Shown: piece after piece, positions 1 through 8,506 of the stretch | Position numbering within the stretch: the stretch's first letter is position 1 | Layout: each line of letters begins with the position of its first letter | Assembly (NCBI RefSeq): GCF_022234545.1 | Contig: NZ_JAIEUI010000007.1 | Coordinates: forward strand, 186,001 to 250,000 | Direction: 5' to 3' | DNA from: Paenibacillus piscarius | GTDB taxonomy: Bacteria > Bacillota > Bacilli > Paenibacillales > Paenibacillaceae | DNA length: 64,000 bases | Program-made: the position numbers and the translations under genes | Notes under the pieces: model-generated | Databases searched by the model: none | Told to the model about the DNA's origin: nothing | Seen by the model: only the letters and a program-made list of their open reading frames with translations

Positions 1-339
1 TTCCCGCTGTACTGGTACAGCTATCCTCCGCTGCTAAAAAAATGGCTCGACGATGTCTTCACCCACGGCTGGGCCTACGGTTCTAATGGTAACAAGCTGA
101 ATGGGAAAAGAATGGGGCTGGCGATGTCGATCGGGGATAAACAAGAAAATTATCTGCCTACCGGCTCTGTTTCTTTTACAGTGGATGAAGTGATCGCCCC
201 GTTCAAGGCCAGCGCAATCCATGTCGGTGCAACGACGCTGCCTTACTTCGCAGTCTTCGGGGCCTCCTTCCAGGCGAGTGACGAAGCCATCGACCAGAGT
301 GCCGCCGATTATATCCGGTATATTGTGCAGCATCAATAA
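1..339 (+). CDS. NAD(P)H-dependent flavoprotein oxidoreductase (KefF/YwrO/MdaB type), C-terminal part
   Basis: The reading frame is open from base 1, so the gene starts upstream of the window and only the last 112 residues are seen. The visible part opens with FPLYWYSYPPLLKKWLDDVF followed by a GWAYG segment, the typical middle of the flavodoxin-fold quinone reductases (KefF, YwrO, MdaB). There the Trp/Tyr-rich loop packs on FMN. Family members reduce quinones or other electrophiles with NAD(P)H in the cytoplasm. The stop codon is followed at once by a GC-rich hairpin. The substrate cannot be told from this fragment. Confidence 0.82.
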   Translation, partial: FPLYWYSYPPLLKKWLDDVFTHGWAYGSNGNKLNGKRMGLAMSIGDKQENYLPTGSVSFTVDEVIAPFKASAIHVGATTLPYFAVFGASFQASDEAIDQSAADYIRYIVQHQ

Positions 340-356
340 GCCCCCGCCTGGGGGCT
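339..356 (+). terminator. hairpin terminator after the quinone reductase
   Basis: A 7-bp perfect stem (AGCCCCC/GGGGGCT) with a 4-nt loop begins at the last base of the stop codon. The T-tract is poor (ATTCCCG), so termination may be partial. Confidence 0.55.
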
Positions 357-448
357 ATTCCCGTTTCTTCCCCACCGCTTGCCCCTAAGTCAGGAATAGG
401 GCGCTGATTGGGACAATCATGGGAACGGGTATTGGATAGGAAGATCAG

Positions 449-580
449 CTAATCGTTGAAGTGGGAGGAATGAAGTTCCATGTTCTCAAGATCAAGAATA
501 AATCCGTACTTTCTTAAAATATCCAATCCCAGTAAACCTTTATGAGATTTGCCGATGAAATGGACAGAGACAACAAAAAC
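449..580 (-). pseudogene. truncated remnant of a retropepsin-like aspartyl protease gene
   Basis: On the minus strand a 43-codon stretch ending in TAG reads HFIGKSHKGLLGLDILRKYG, then FILDLENMEL. The G-[LI]-L-G-L-D-x-L-x-K-x-G-x-[IL]-[IL]-D pattern is the C-terminal half of the retroviral-type (gag-polyprotein-like) aspartyl protease domain found as a single-domain protein in many Bacillota. The N-terminal half with the catalytic Asp is missing: the frame stops at 620-622, and gerE occupies the sequence from 640. No start codon with a ribosome site is present. It is best read as a decayed fragment. The family assignment is by eye. Confidence 0.4.
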
Positions 581-639
581 CTCCCTCCGCCGCGAAAGGC
601 AAAGGAAGGCTGAAACGCATCACCTCAGAAGCCCGGCAG

Positions 640-864
640 CTAGATCTTCAGCTCCCCAAGCTTAATCAGCTCGACTACCGCTTGTGAACGGCCTTTTACG
701 TTTAATTTCTGCATTACGTTGGAGATGTGGTTGCGGACGGTTTTTTCGCTGATGAACAGAAGTCCTGCAATATCCCGTGTAGTTTTGTCCTGCACAAGAA
801 GCTCGAATACTTCGCGTTCACGATGCGTCAACAAAAATTTGCTATGATGTTCGTTCCCCTTCAA
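640..864 (-). CDS. gerE: GerE, late mother-cell sporulation transcription factor
   Basis: GerE is a small LuxR/FixJ-type DNA-binding protein that, with sigma-K, switches spore coat genes on and off in the mother cell. The protein is 74 residues, the same length as Bacillus subtilis GerE, and is almost entirely the HTH domain: LTHREREVFELLVQDKTTRD, then ISEKTVRNHISNVMQKL and VKGRSQAVVELIKLGEL. I chose the TTG at 864 because AAGGAGG lies 9 nt upstream and the resulting N-terminus matches the family. An upstream ATG at 906 has no ribosome site. There is no receiver domain, as expected. Cluster genes further along (cgeB, yjcZ) are typical GerE/sigma-K targets in Bacillus; that link is known biology, not shown here. 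Confidence 0.95.
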   Translation of the reverse strand: MKGNEHHSKFLLTHREREVFELLVQDKTTRDIAGLLFISEKTVRNHISNVMQKLNVKGRSQAVVELIKLGELKI

Positions 865-1251
865 TGGTGTCACCCCTCCTTGCCCTGGGTTTGTTTGGTA
901 TAACAAGGTAAAGGGATACAGTCAAACCATACTATGTGGTGGGGCAGTTAATGGTGCTGTCACAGCATTAAAATGGGCGGGGGCAGCGGCGGATTCGGGA
1001 CAATCCCGGGGAATCAGGGTCAGGGCACAGCAAAAAGACTGCATTCCCTTAGCATTAAGGGTTGCAGCCGGCGGAAGGTACAAGCCACAAGCTTTACCGG
1101 TCCGTCACGCCCTTGCGGTCACGCCGGTTTCTCCGGTAGAGCTGCTGTTGCACCCCCAGTGTATTGTATGAAATGGATTCCATAGCAAGCTTTTTTATAT
1201 GCCGCAATAGATGGCGCAACAGTCTGCCGTAACGGCCGATATTAATATGAT
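865..1251. other. intergenic region upstream of gerE
   Basis: 387 bp without a convincing gene. An open frame at 973-1185 has no ribosome site and low-complexity Gly/Arg composition. On the minus strand CATAGTATG (928-936) is one base from the sigma-K -10 consensus CATAnnnTA and lies about 65 bp before the gerE start. No well placed -35 AC is visible, so this is only a weak promoter candidate. Confidence 0.4.
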
Positions 1252-2610
1252 TTATGACTGGATTTCAGAACGAGAAGCTGAATTTTTCCTCCATGACCAG
1301 GCAACTACCGGAATAAGCAGCAAGGACATCAAACCTCCGGCAAGTGAAAGCATGGAATAGCCGGCACCAGCCATAACCACGCCAGACATAGCGCCGCCGG
1401 ATGCGCCAGCTAGCGCAATCAGCACATCGACCGTACCTTGCGTCTTCGCACGAACCTTCGGCATTGTGGAGTCGATAATGGCTGCCGTTCCGCTAATCAG
1501 GCCAAAGTTCCAGCCTAAGCCAAGAAGCGCCAACGCTACAATAAGCAAGCCCATGGATTCGCCTGGTGCAAAAGCCGCAGTTAAACCCGCCAGCAGCAAT
1601 GTTACGCCTGATGCATAGGACATAAAGGAGCGCCCAAGCTTATCCACCAGCACGCCAGTCAGCAGGGAAGGCAAATACATGCATGCAACATGGATGCCGA
1701 TCACCAGACCTGCATCACCAAGACCATGGCCATGCTGCTTCATATGAACGGGCGTCATGACCATAATGCCTACCATTACGATTTGGGTAAGCACCATAAC
1801 CGTTGCTCCGACAATAAGTCCTGTCCGGTTATGGGTGCTCCGCGGACGGCCTGCGTCCCCCTTCGCCTGGAGGTTTATTCCGCCTTTCACCTGCGTGCCT
1901 GTATTCAGGCTCTCCCCTTCGGCTATTGCCTTGGCAACGATAAACGGATCAGGGTGAAGAAACAGCAGCAGCACCAGGCCCGCTATCAAATAAGCAGCTG
2001 CCGCCAGAATAAACGGCCCCGATAAGGCAGGAAGACCGATGGAGGCTGCCATACGGCCAGTCGGTTCTACCAGATTGGGACCTGCCACCGCACCAATCGT
2101 CGTAAACACCAGCGCTGTACTGATTGCTTGGGCCCGCTGATCCGGCTGCGCCAGGTCCGTACCGGCGTAACGGGCTTGCAGGTTGGTTGCCGTGCCTGCT
2201 CCATAAATCAACAGGGACACAAACAGCAGCGCTATTTGATCCCAAAGCGCGGCAAACACAACGCCAACCGCTCCGGCTCCGCCCGCTATGAAACCGGCTG
2301 CCAGCCCGACTCTCCGTCCAAATCGCTGTGACAAGCTTCCTACAACAAGCGCTGCCGCCGCGGAGCCCAGCGTAAACAAAGCTGCGGGAAGACCGGAAAG
2401 GCTGTCGCTGCCCAGCATGTCCTGCGCAAGCAGCGCTCCGACGGTAAGCCCGGCAGCTAGCCCCGCCCCTCCGAATATTTGTGAGATAACAACAAGCCAT
2501 AACGTTTTTTTATACAGCTTCCTCTGTTTTTCCGGCGATTTTACGTAAGCATTGACTCTGTCAGAACCGATTATTTGCCGTCCCGGCGCCATTGATGTCT
2601 GATTATTCAT
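1252..2610 (-). CDS. MFS transporter, 12-TM exporter-like
   Basis: A 452-residue polytopic membrane protein of the major facilitator superfamily. The N-terminal cytoplasmic segment is followed by alternating hydrophobic helices. The loop after TM2 has the MFS motif A form GSLSQRFGRRVGLAAGF, and the equivalent loop in the second half reads GVLVDKLGRSFMSYASGV. A charged central loop (about residues 235-270) separates the two six-helix halves. The start at 2610 follows GAAGGAGG at a good distance; the longer frame to 2724 lacks a site. It is divergent from a LacI-type regulator 208 bp away, which could control it. Drug or metabolite export is likely, but the substrate is unknown. Confidence 0.85.
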   Translation of the reverse strand: MNNQTSMAPGRQIIGSDRVNAYVKSPEKQRKLYKKTLWLVVISQIFGGAGLAAGLTVGALLAQDMLGSDSLSGLPAALFTLGSAAAALVVGSLSQRFGRRVGLAAGFIAGGAGAVGVVFAALWDQIALLFVSLLIYGAGTATNLQARYAGTDLAQPDQRAQAISTALVFTTIGAVAGPNLVEPTGRMAASIGLPALSGPFILAAAAYLIAGLVLLLFLHPDPFIVAKAIAEGESLNTGTQVKGGINLQAKGDAGRPRSTHNRTGLIVGATVMVLTQIVMVGIMVMTPVHMKQHGHGLGDAGLVIGIHVACMYLPSLLTGVLVDKLGRSFMSYASGVTLLLAGLTAAFAPGESMGLLIVALALLGLGWNFGLISGTAAIIDSTMPKVRAKTQGTVDVLIALAGASGGAMSGVVMAGAGYSMLSLAGGLMSLLLIPVVAWSWRKNSASRSEIQS

Positions 2611-2818
2611 ATGAATCCTCCTTCTCGGCACCTCCGCCGCTATCCAGATCATCTCCAAACCAATATCCGAATTATAGCGGTATTCGTCCTTCCTCTTCCA
2701 TCCCTTAAAGTTGGGATATTCCAATTCTTTGATTGATATGAAGTTCTCTGTATCCCTTTTTGCACATTTATAGTTAGAATAATGTCATACGATTCTCACA
2801 CAGGAGGCGCAGACGAAC

Positions 2819-3796
2819 GTGGCTAATATTAAAGAAATTGCCCGGATAGCCGGAGTATCCGTAACCACTGTCTCGCGGGTGCTGAACAACCATCCTTATG
2901 TCAGCAAGGACAAAAGAGCCGCCGTGCTGAATACAATCGAGCAGCTCGACTATACCCGCAATATGAACGCCGTTCATCTGATTACCGGGCGTACCGGTGC
3001 GGTGGCGGTGATTCTTCCCTATATCAGTGCCTTTTATTTCTCCATTATGATGAACGGAATCGCCCATGAGGCACTGCTCTCACAATACCGGCTGATTGTG
3101 TGCCAGAGCAATTATCTGGAGGAAGAAGAAGTGAAGGTGCTGGAGATGCTGCGCCATAAAGAAATTGACGGTGTCATTATTGTATCGACTGCGCTGAAGC
3201 CGGAGATCATCGAGGAGTATACGGCCTACGGTCCGGTCGTCACCTGCCAGGACAGCGGAGAGCGGCGCTATTCTTCTGTCTATATTGAGCATTATGCGGC
3301 GTTCAGGCAGGGGCTGGAATACTTGACCGGCAAGGGTTACCGCTCCATCGGTTATTGCGAGGGCCGGCGTAACGGCAGCAGTGCGGTGATCCGGCAGGCG
3401 GCTTACCGCGAATTCATTACCGGGCAGCAGCTTGCTTTTGAAGAGGAATGGATGATCTATGATTGTACTACGGAGGAAGAAGGCGCCGCCGCGGCCAGGT
3501 CCCTGCTGAAGATGGCAGAGCGGCCGGAGGCCATGATTATCACTGGAGATCATGTAGCCGCCGGGCTGATCATAGAGGCGCGCAGAGCGGGTCTCAGCAT
3601 CCCTGGTGACCTTGCGGTACTGAGCTTCGACAACCAGCCGATCGGCCGGCTGCTTGAGATCACCACCATCGACAACCACCTGTATGAGATGGGAGCCGCC
3701 GCCTTCCGCATCATCCATGAACAGATCCATTCGGGCAGCCCCCGGCCGGTATACCGTAAGCTGGACTACCGGATTATTGAGCGGTCTACGGTTTAG
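2819..3796 (+). CDS. LacI/GalR-family transcriptional regulator
   Basis: A 325-residue repressor-type protein. Residues 1-60 hold the LacI HTH and hinge: MANIKEIARIAGVSVTTVSR, then VLNNHPYVS. The rest is a periplasmic-binding-protein-like ligand domain (GAVAVILPYISAFYFSIMMN near residue 63; AMIITGDHVAAGLII and VLSFDNQPIGRLL towards the end). The GTG start at 2819 is preceded by AGGAGG with 10 nt spacing. It is divergent from the MFS gene, so regulation of that transporter or of itself is the natural guess. The inducer is unknown; the family usually senses sugars or purines. The gene ends at a clear terminator. Confidence 0.9.
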   Translation: MANIKEIARIAGVSVTTVSRVLNNHPYVSKDKRAAVLNTIEQLDYTRNMNAVHLITGRTGAVAVILPYISAFYFSIMMNGIAHEALLSQYRLIVCQSNYLEEEEVKVLEMLRHKEIDGVIIVSTALKPEIIEEYTAYGPVVTCQDSGERRYSSVYIEHYAAFRQGLEYLTGKGYRSIGYCEGRRNGSSAVIRQAAYREFITGQQLAFEEEWMIYDCTTEEEGAAAARSLLKMAERPEAMIITGDHVAAGLIIEARRAGLSIPGDLAVLSFDNQPIGRLLEITTIDNHLYEMGAAAFRIIHEQIHSGSPRPVYRKLDYRIIERSTV

Positions 3797-3852
3797 AATA
3801 AGCTGGAGAGCCCGCCAATTATAGAATCAGAAGCTTCAAAATATATATTCAG

Positions 3853-3876
3853 CGTCCTCTGCGGGGGACGTTTTTT
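3853..3876 (+). terminator. Rho-independent terminator after the LacI-type gene
   Basis: A CGTCC/GGACG stem around a short G-rich loop is followed directly by six T residues (3871-3876). It separates the regulator from the iron-uptake promoter. Confidence 0.85.
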
Positions 3877-3947
3877 GTGCGTTTCAAGTGAGTTTAATGT
3901 GAGTTTTCTGTGCGATTTCTGTAAGTATGACAATTATCACATTTTTG

Positions 3948-4002
3948 TTGACAGGCGGATTACGGAGATTTATGATAAGTCCATCATTGATAATCATTAT
4001 CA
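3948..4002 (+). promoter_or_regulatory. sigma-A promoter with overlapping Fur box for the efe locus
   Basis: TTGACA at 3948-3953 and TATGAT at 3971-3976 are separated by exactly 17 bp, a near-consensus sigma-A promoter. Eleven bases after the -10 lies TGATAAT-C-ATTATCA (3988-4002), a perfect 7-1-7 inverted repeat matching the Bacillus Fur box. Fur bound here would cover the transcription start and initial transcribed region, so the locus should be repressed when iron is plentiful. A weaker similar sequence (GACAATTATC, about 3929-3939) lies upstream of the -35 and might be a second half-site. Confidence 0.9.
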
Positions 4003-4059
4003 TTTACATATGTTAAAGTCACACATTCTTATCATTTACCTTAAGGGGTGTTCAGCCAA

Positions 4060-4962
4060 ATGAAGATCAGTTATGCAGTGCCTGCCGGTTTACTCGCAGC
4101 GTCCCTTCTGTTCGCCGGATGTGCGGGTAAGGACAACAGTAACAACAATGGGGATAACAATAATTCCGGGAATAATGCTGCAGCCCAGGCAAGCAGCGGG
4201 ACAGCCAATGTTGTGAAGGCCGGGGACGAGACTAGCGCAGACTTCACCACTGCCATTAATGAATACCGCAAATATGTCATTGAAGAATGCGATGAGTTCG
4301 TCAAGCAGACCGAAGGCTTCACGGATGCCGTCAAGGCGGGCAAGCTGGAAGCGGCCAAGGCGCTGTATGCTCCGGCGCGGATGCATTATGAGCGGATCGA
4401 GCCGATCGCCGAAGCGCTCGGTGACCTGGACCCGAACATCGATGCCCGTGAGAATGATGTAGATGCTGCGCAGTGGCGCGGTTTCCATAAGCTCGAGCTG
4501 GCGTTGTGGCAGAACAACACTACAGAGGGCATGACAGATGTCGCCGACCGTCTGCTGAAGGATGCGCAATTGCTGCGCGCCAAGGTGGAGACTGCAGGGA
4601 TTGACGCCAACCTGCTCGTTACCGGAGCTGTGGAGCTGCTGAATGAAGTCTCGTCCTCCAAAGTAACTGGGGAAGAGGAGCGTTATTCGCATACGGATTT
4701 GTATGATTTTGTGGCGAATGTGGAGGGAGCCCAGAAGATCTATGAGCTGTTGAAGCCGGAGCTGTCCAAAAAAGACCCGGATCTCGCGCAAACGATCGGT
4801 GACCGGTTCACAGCCCTGCTGAATGAGCTGGCTCCGTTCAAGTCCGGGGATGGCTACGTGTCTTACGAGACCCTGAAGGAAGATGAAATCCGCAAGCTAA
4901 GCCAGAATCTCGATGCCTTGGCCGAGCCGCTATCCAACATGGGAACGATTCTGGGAGTGTGA
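4060..4962 (+). CDS. efeO: EfeO/EfeM-type iron-binding lipoprotein (imelysin/M75 domain)
   Basis: A 300-residue extracytoplasmic component of the EfeUOB ferrous-iron uptake system. The signal peptide ends in the lipobox FAGC (cleavage before Cys), followed by an Asn/Gly-rich linker that tethers the domain to the membrane. The rest is an imelysin-like helical domain. The metal-site motif GFHKLE (HxxE) is near residue 145, and YDFVANVEGAQKIYELLKP follows later. The protein lacks the N-terminal cupredoxin domain of E. coli EfeO, so it is the shorter EfeM form. The ATG at 4060 is used because TAAGGGGTG sits 9 nt upstream; a GTG at 4048 is inside that site. It is transcribed from the Fur-box promoter and is followed 7 nt later by efeB. 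Confidence 0.93.
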   Translation: MKISYAVPAGLLAASLLFAGCAGKDNSNNNGDNNNSGNNAAAQASSGTANVVKAGDETSADFTTAINEYRKYVIEECDEFVKQTEGFTDAVKAGKLEAAKALYAPARMHYERIEPIAEALGDLDPNIDARENDVDAAQWRGFHKLELALWQNNTTEGMTDVADRLLKDAQLLRAKVETAGIDANLLVTGAVELLNEVSSSKVTGEEERYSHTDLYDFVANVEGAQKIYELLKPELSKKDPDLAQTIGDRFTALLNELAPFKSGDGYVSYETLKEDEIRKLSQNLDALAEPLSNMGTILGV

Positions 4963-4969
4963 CCCCGAG

Positions 4970-6316
4970 ATGACTAAGAAGGACAAGATTACCTTAAGCC
5001 ATGCAGACGCAGAGGGCAGCCCTCCTGCCGGGGACAACAGTCTGCTCCGTCAAAAAATCAGCCGCCGCGATATGCTGCGGCTTACCGGAGCCTCAGGCCT
5101 CGGCCTCCTGCTCGGTGGAGGCGGTGTGGGCAGCATCATGGCTGCACGTCAGGCGGCAGGACGGGCAGTCCCGGCCGCCGCAGCCTCCGGGCTGAGTGCA
5201 GGAGCAGCAGACACGATTCCCTTCTACGGTAAGCATCAGGCGGGGATTATTACGCCTGCACAGAACTTCCTCTGCTTCGCCTCCTTCGATCTGACCACTT
5301 CGAGGCTCAGCGATGTACAGAAGCTTTTGCAAGCCTGGACTACAGCCGCTGCCGCGCTGACTTCCGGTACGCTGATCGGCAGCGCTAACGACAACCCCAA
5401 CCTTCCGCCGGCAGATACTGGCGAGGCCGATGGCCTAACGCCCTCCAAATGTACACTTACATTCGGGGTGGGGCCGGCTCTGTTTGACGGGCGGTTCGGA
5501 CTGGCGGGGAAGCGGCCCGGCTCCTTCACTGAGCTTCCGGCCTTCCCGGGAGACAGTCTCGAATCCCGGTGGAGCGGCGGCGATCTCTGTGTCCAGGCCT
5601 GTGCAGACGATATGCAGGTGGCGTTCCATGCTATCCGCAATTTAGCCCGCCTCGCCCGGGGAACCGCGGTGCTGCGCTGGACGCAGGAAGGCTTCCAGCG
5701 CAGCGGCAGCGCCGATCCGTCAGGCGGCACCCCGCGTAATCTGCTGGGCTTCAAGGACGGCACGGGGAACCCGGATGTTACCGATGACGCCAAGATGCGC
5801 AGCATCGTCTGGAGCGGCGGCACGGACGGTCCCGCCTGGATGAACGGCGGCTCCTATCTGGCGCTGCGCCGGGTGCGCTTCCGTATCGAGGTCTGGGACC
5901 GCTCCTCCCTGAGCGACCAGGAGGCCACCTTCGGCCGCCACCGGCAGAGCGGGGCCCCGCTAGGAGCACGGGACGAATTCGCGAAGCTTGATCTTACGGC
6001 CACCGATGCCGGCGGCAAGCCGGTCATCCCGCCGGATTCGCATTCGGCGCTCGCCCACGGGGATGGCTCGATCCAGATGCTGCGCCGCTCTTACTCCTAT
6101 TCCAGCGGCATGGACCTCAAGACCGGACAGCTTGATGCCGGGCTGGTCTTTATCAGCTTCCAGAAGGATCTGAAGCAATTCGTAACTATCCAGCAGCGCC
6201 TCGCCGCAAACGACCGGCTGAATGAATATATGGCGCATACGGGCAGCGCTGTTTTTGCCTGCTTCCCCGGCGTACGGGAAGGCGGCACCATCGGGGAGCA
6301 GCTGCTTGAGGGATGA
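4970..6316 (+). CDS. efeB: EfeB, Tat-exported DyP-type heme peroxidase
   Basis: A 448-residue deferrochelatase/peroxidase of the EfeUOB system. A twin-arginine signal is present (SRRDMLRLTG followed by a Gly/Leu-rich core, residues about 23-55). The DyP catalytic motif GXXDG is seen as GFKDGTGNPD. The later segment FGRHRQSGAPLG and the likely heme-ligand region PDSHSALAHGDG with LRRSYSYS follow the family order. Family members are exported folded with heme and help oxidise Fe2+ or release iron from heme for the EfeU permease. The start at 4970 follows efeO by 7 nt, so the two are translationally coupled. An upstream ATG at 4913 inside efeO is out of context. Confidence 0.94.
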   Translation: MTKKDKITLSHADAEGSPPAGDNSLLRQKISRRDMLRLTGASGLGLLLGGGGVGSIMAARQAAGRAVPAAAASGLSAGAADTIPFYGKHQAGIITPAQNFLCFASFDLTTSRLSDVQKLLQAWTTAAAALTSGTLIGSANDNPNLPPADTGEADGLTPSKCTLTFGVGPALFDGRFGLAGKRPGSFTELPAFPGDSLESRWSGGDLCVQACADDMQVAFHAIRNLARLARGTAVLRWTQEGFQRSGSADPSGGTPRNLLGFKDGTGNPDVTDDAKMRSIVWSGGTDGPAWMNGGSYLALRRVRFRIEVWDRSSLSDQEATFGRHRQSGAPLGARDEFAKLDLTATDAGGKPVIPPDSHSALAHGDGSIQMLRRSYSYSSGMDLKTGQLDAGLVFISFQKDLKQFVTIQQRLAANDRLNEYMAHTGSAVFACFPGVREGGTIGEQLLEG

Positions 6317-6652
6317 AACGCCTAGGCTGTGTCGGGTGGCGCTGAGGAAGCAGGAGCCAAGGGATTCTGGGGACGGAAGGGTAACGGCGATTCGGGCACC
6401 GGAGAGGACGGACAGGTAGCTGATCGTTGCGGACTGAGAGGCGCTTATTTTCTCTTTTCAAGCATATTTAGCTACTCCAACGGACTCCACGGCGCTTATT
6501 TCCGTTACGGCGGGCGGTTTCCTCCCAATTATTTGTACATAAGCTCCACTGAGTCCGTTCAACTTGCAGAAACGTTAATATTGCTAAAATAAGCGCAGCT
6601 GAGTCCGTTGCAAGCGCCCCCCTACTCGCTAAACTTGAAGGGAATGATCCCG
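6317..6652. repeat. efeB-efeU spacer with four copies of a GGACTSAG...CTTATT repeat
   Basis: A 336-bp gap that breaks the efe operon. It holds four related 20-25 bp units. Two lie on the plus strand (GGACTGAGAGGCGCTTATTT at 6431-6450; GGACTCCACGGCGCTTATTT at 6482-6501). Two lie on the minus strand (GGACTCAGTGGAGCTTATG, about 6546-6564; GGACTCAGCTGCGCTTATTT, about 6587-6606). Together they form an inverted arrangement. The same unit recurs at 47480-47672. An 87-codon frame across the region has no ribosome site and is not called. Confidence 0.75.
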
Positions 6653-8455
6653 ATGAAACTCACGGTTAAAAAGAATCCATGGCGGCAGTTCCGGACAGCG
6701 GTGCTGCTGTTCTGCCTGCTGCTGTCCGGCGCGCCGTCTTCGGCTTCAGGCGCGCCGGCGGATGAGCTGCTGCCGCCCGTAGGCAGCGCGCTGGTCGAGG
6801 CCGGCCAGAGCCGCTGGGAAGCGGCGGCGGCCGATGTCGACGCGTTCGCGGCGCTATGGCGCAGCGCGAACGAAGGCACGCCGGACCCGGCACTCGCCGG
6901 TCCGGCGGCCGAGGTGGACGCCGCGCTCGCCGCCGCGGCGGAGGCTCTGGCGGGCGGCGGCGGAGCGCCCGCCAGGACGGCCCTGTCCACGCTCGCCCGC
7001 AGCGTGGACGCCTATGTCACCGCCGCCGCAGGCGAAGGCGGCGGTGACACCAGCGCCGCCGGACGCGCAGCGGCGGCGAAGCTGCTGCCCGCGGCGGAGC
7101 GCACGCGGGAAGCGGCGCGCAGCGCCGACTGGACGGCGGCGGCGGAAGCCTACCGCGCCGTCGTGAGCGGCTGGACGCCGGCGGAGCGCGGCATCCGGGC
7201 CGACAATCCCGACGTCTACAGCCTGCTGGAGACGAAGATGAGCCTGCTGCGCATCGCGCTGCAGGCAGAGCCTCCCCGCGGGGAGGCCGCGCGGGCCGAA
7301 GCGGAAGCACTGGTCACGCTGCTGACCGATTACAGCGAGGGCAAGGCTGTCAACGCCGGGGGCTCCCCGGCTGAACCAGCTTCAATTGAAGGCTTGCTCC
7401 GCTACCTGAATCAAGCCTCAGCGGCAGCGAAGGCTGGAGACAGCGCTGGAGCCGCAGCCGTGATGGAAGCATTCATCACAGCCTGGCCTTCAGCAGAAGG
7501 TCAGGTTCAGCTGGCCTCGCCCAAGGTCTATGCCAGCATCGAGAATGAGAGCACCGCTGTGACAGGGGATCTGCTCTCCAATCCCCCGAAGCTGAATCAG
7601 GCGCTGGCGCTGCTGGACAAGATGTCCGCCGAGCTGGCCCCGCTGGCCGGGGAGCAGACCTACACCGCCTGGGATGCAGCATTGATTCTCCTGCGCGAAG
7701 GACTGGAGGCAATCCTGGTGCTCGCTGCACTCCTGGCTTATCTGCGCCGGGAGGCACAGCCGGCCGCCCGGCGGTGGGTCTGGTCGGGTGCCGCAGCAGG
7801 ACTTGCCGGAAGCATCGGGCTTGCGGTTTTGTTAACGTACTCTCTCTCGAAGGCTGCCTCCGGCGGGGCGCGCGAGCTGATTGAAGGGATTACCGGCCTG
7901 GTAGCTGTAGCCATGATGCTTACCGTCGGCCGCTGGCTGCACGGCAAGTCCAGTACTGCGGCCTGGAACAAGTATGTGGACCGCCGGATGCAGGGTGCAC
8001 TCGCCAGAGGCAATTTATGGACTCTATTCTTCATCGCTGCACTGGCTATCTTGCGCGAAGGCGCAGAGACGACCATTTTCTATGCCGGCATGGCCTCGGC
8101 CATTAAGCCCTCCCAGCTGCTGCTCGGGATCGGGTCAGCACTTGCCGTTCTGGTTGTACTGGGCTATGCCATCATTGCACTCAGTGTAAGGCTGCCGATT
8201 GCCGCCTTCTTCCGTGCCGGAGCGCTGCTGATCTACTATCTGGTGTTCCGCTTCCTGGGCGAGAGCATCCATGCACTGCAAATCGCCGGCCAGCTTCCGG
8301 CCCATACCGGAACCGGCCTGCCTTCTATCGGGTGGCTTGGTCTGTACCCAACCTGGGAGACCGCGATACCGCAGCTGCTTATACTCCTCTTCATCCTCTG
8401 GGAGCTGCTGCGCGGCCGGATGACCGGCGGCAGAAGCGCCGGACAGACTGAATAA
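6653..8455 (+). CDS. efeU: EfeU/FTR1-family ferrous iron permease with long N-terminal extracytoplasmic domain
   Basis: A 600-residue permease. Residues 1-40 form a signal/anchor helix, and about 45-330 an Ala-rich helical extracytoplasmic domain. The C-terminal third is an FTR1 permease with about seven membrane helices and both REGxE iron-binding signatures: LLREGLEAIL and ILREGAETTIF. FTR1/EfeU permeases move iron across the membrane after oxidation by partners such as EfeB. ATG 6653 is chosen because GAAGGGA lies 9 nt upstream. The segment 6760-7320 is extremely G+C-rich, with codon use unlike the rest of the locus. Gene order O-B-U differs from the usual U-O-B, and the 336-bp repeat-filled gap suggests separate or weaker expression. 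The family is certain; the role of the N-terminal domain is not. Confidence 0.92.
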   Translation: MKLTVKKNPWRQFRTAVLLFCLLLSGAPSSASGAPADELLPPVGSALVEAGQSRWEAAAADVDAFAALWRSANEGTPDPALAGPAAEVDAALAAAAEALAGGGGAPARTALSTLARSVDAYVTAAAGEGGGDTSAAGRAAAAKLLPAAERTREAARSADWTAAAEAYRAVVSGWTPAERGIRADNPDVYSLLETKMSLLRIALQAEPPRGEAARAEAEALVTLLTDYSEGKAVNAGGSPAEPASIEGLLRYLNQASAAAKAGDSAGAAAVMEAFITAWPSAEGQVQLASPKVYASIENESTAVTGDLLSNPPKLNQALALLDKMSAELAPLAGEQTYTAWDAALILLREGLEAILVLAALLAYLRREAQPAARRWVWSGAAAGLAGSIGLAVLLTYSLSKAASGGARELIEGITGLVAVAMMLTVGRWLHGKSSTAAWNKYVDRRMQGALARGNLWTLFFIAALAILREGAETTIFYAGMASAIKPSQLLLGIGSALAVLVVLGYAIIALSVRLPIAAFFRAGALLIYYLVFRFLGESIHALQIAGQLPAHTGTGLPSIGWLGLYPTWETAIPQLLILLFILWELLRGRMTGGRSAGQTE

Positions 8456-8456
8456 A

Positions 8457-8506
8457 AAGCAGCAACCTGCACGGCCGATCAAAGGCCCAGGTTGCTGCTT
8501 TATTTC
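8457..8506 (+). terminator. strong terminator after efeU
   Basis: A 13-bp perfect stem (AAGCAGCAACCTG/CAGGTTGCTGCTT) with an 18-nt loop is followed by TTTATTT. It starts right after the stop codon. Confidence 0.9.

Noticed and set aside
973..1185. 70-codon frame between gerE and the MFS gene
   Set aside because: No ribosome site, Gly/Arg/Ser-rich low complexity, no recognisable domain.
6329..6592. 87-codon frame between efeB and efeU
   Set aside because: It consists of the GGACTSAG repeats; no ribosome site.
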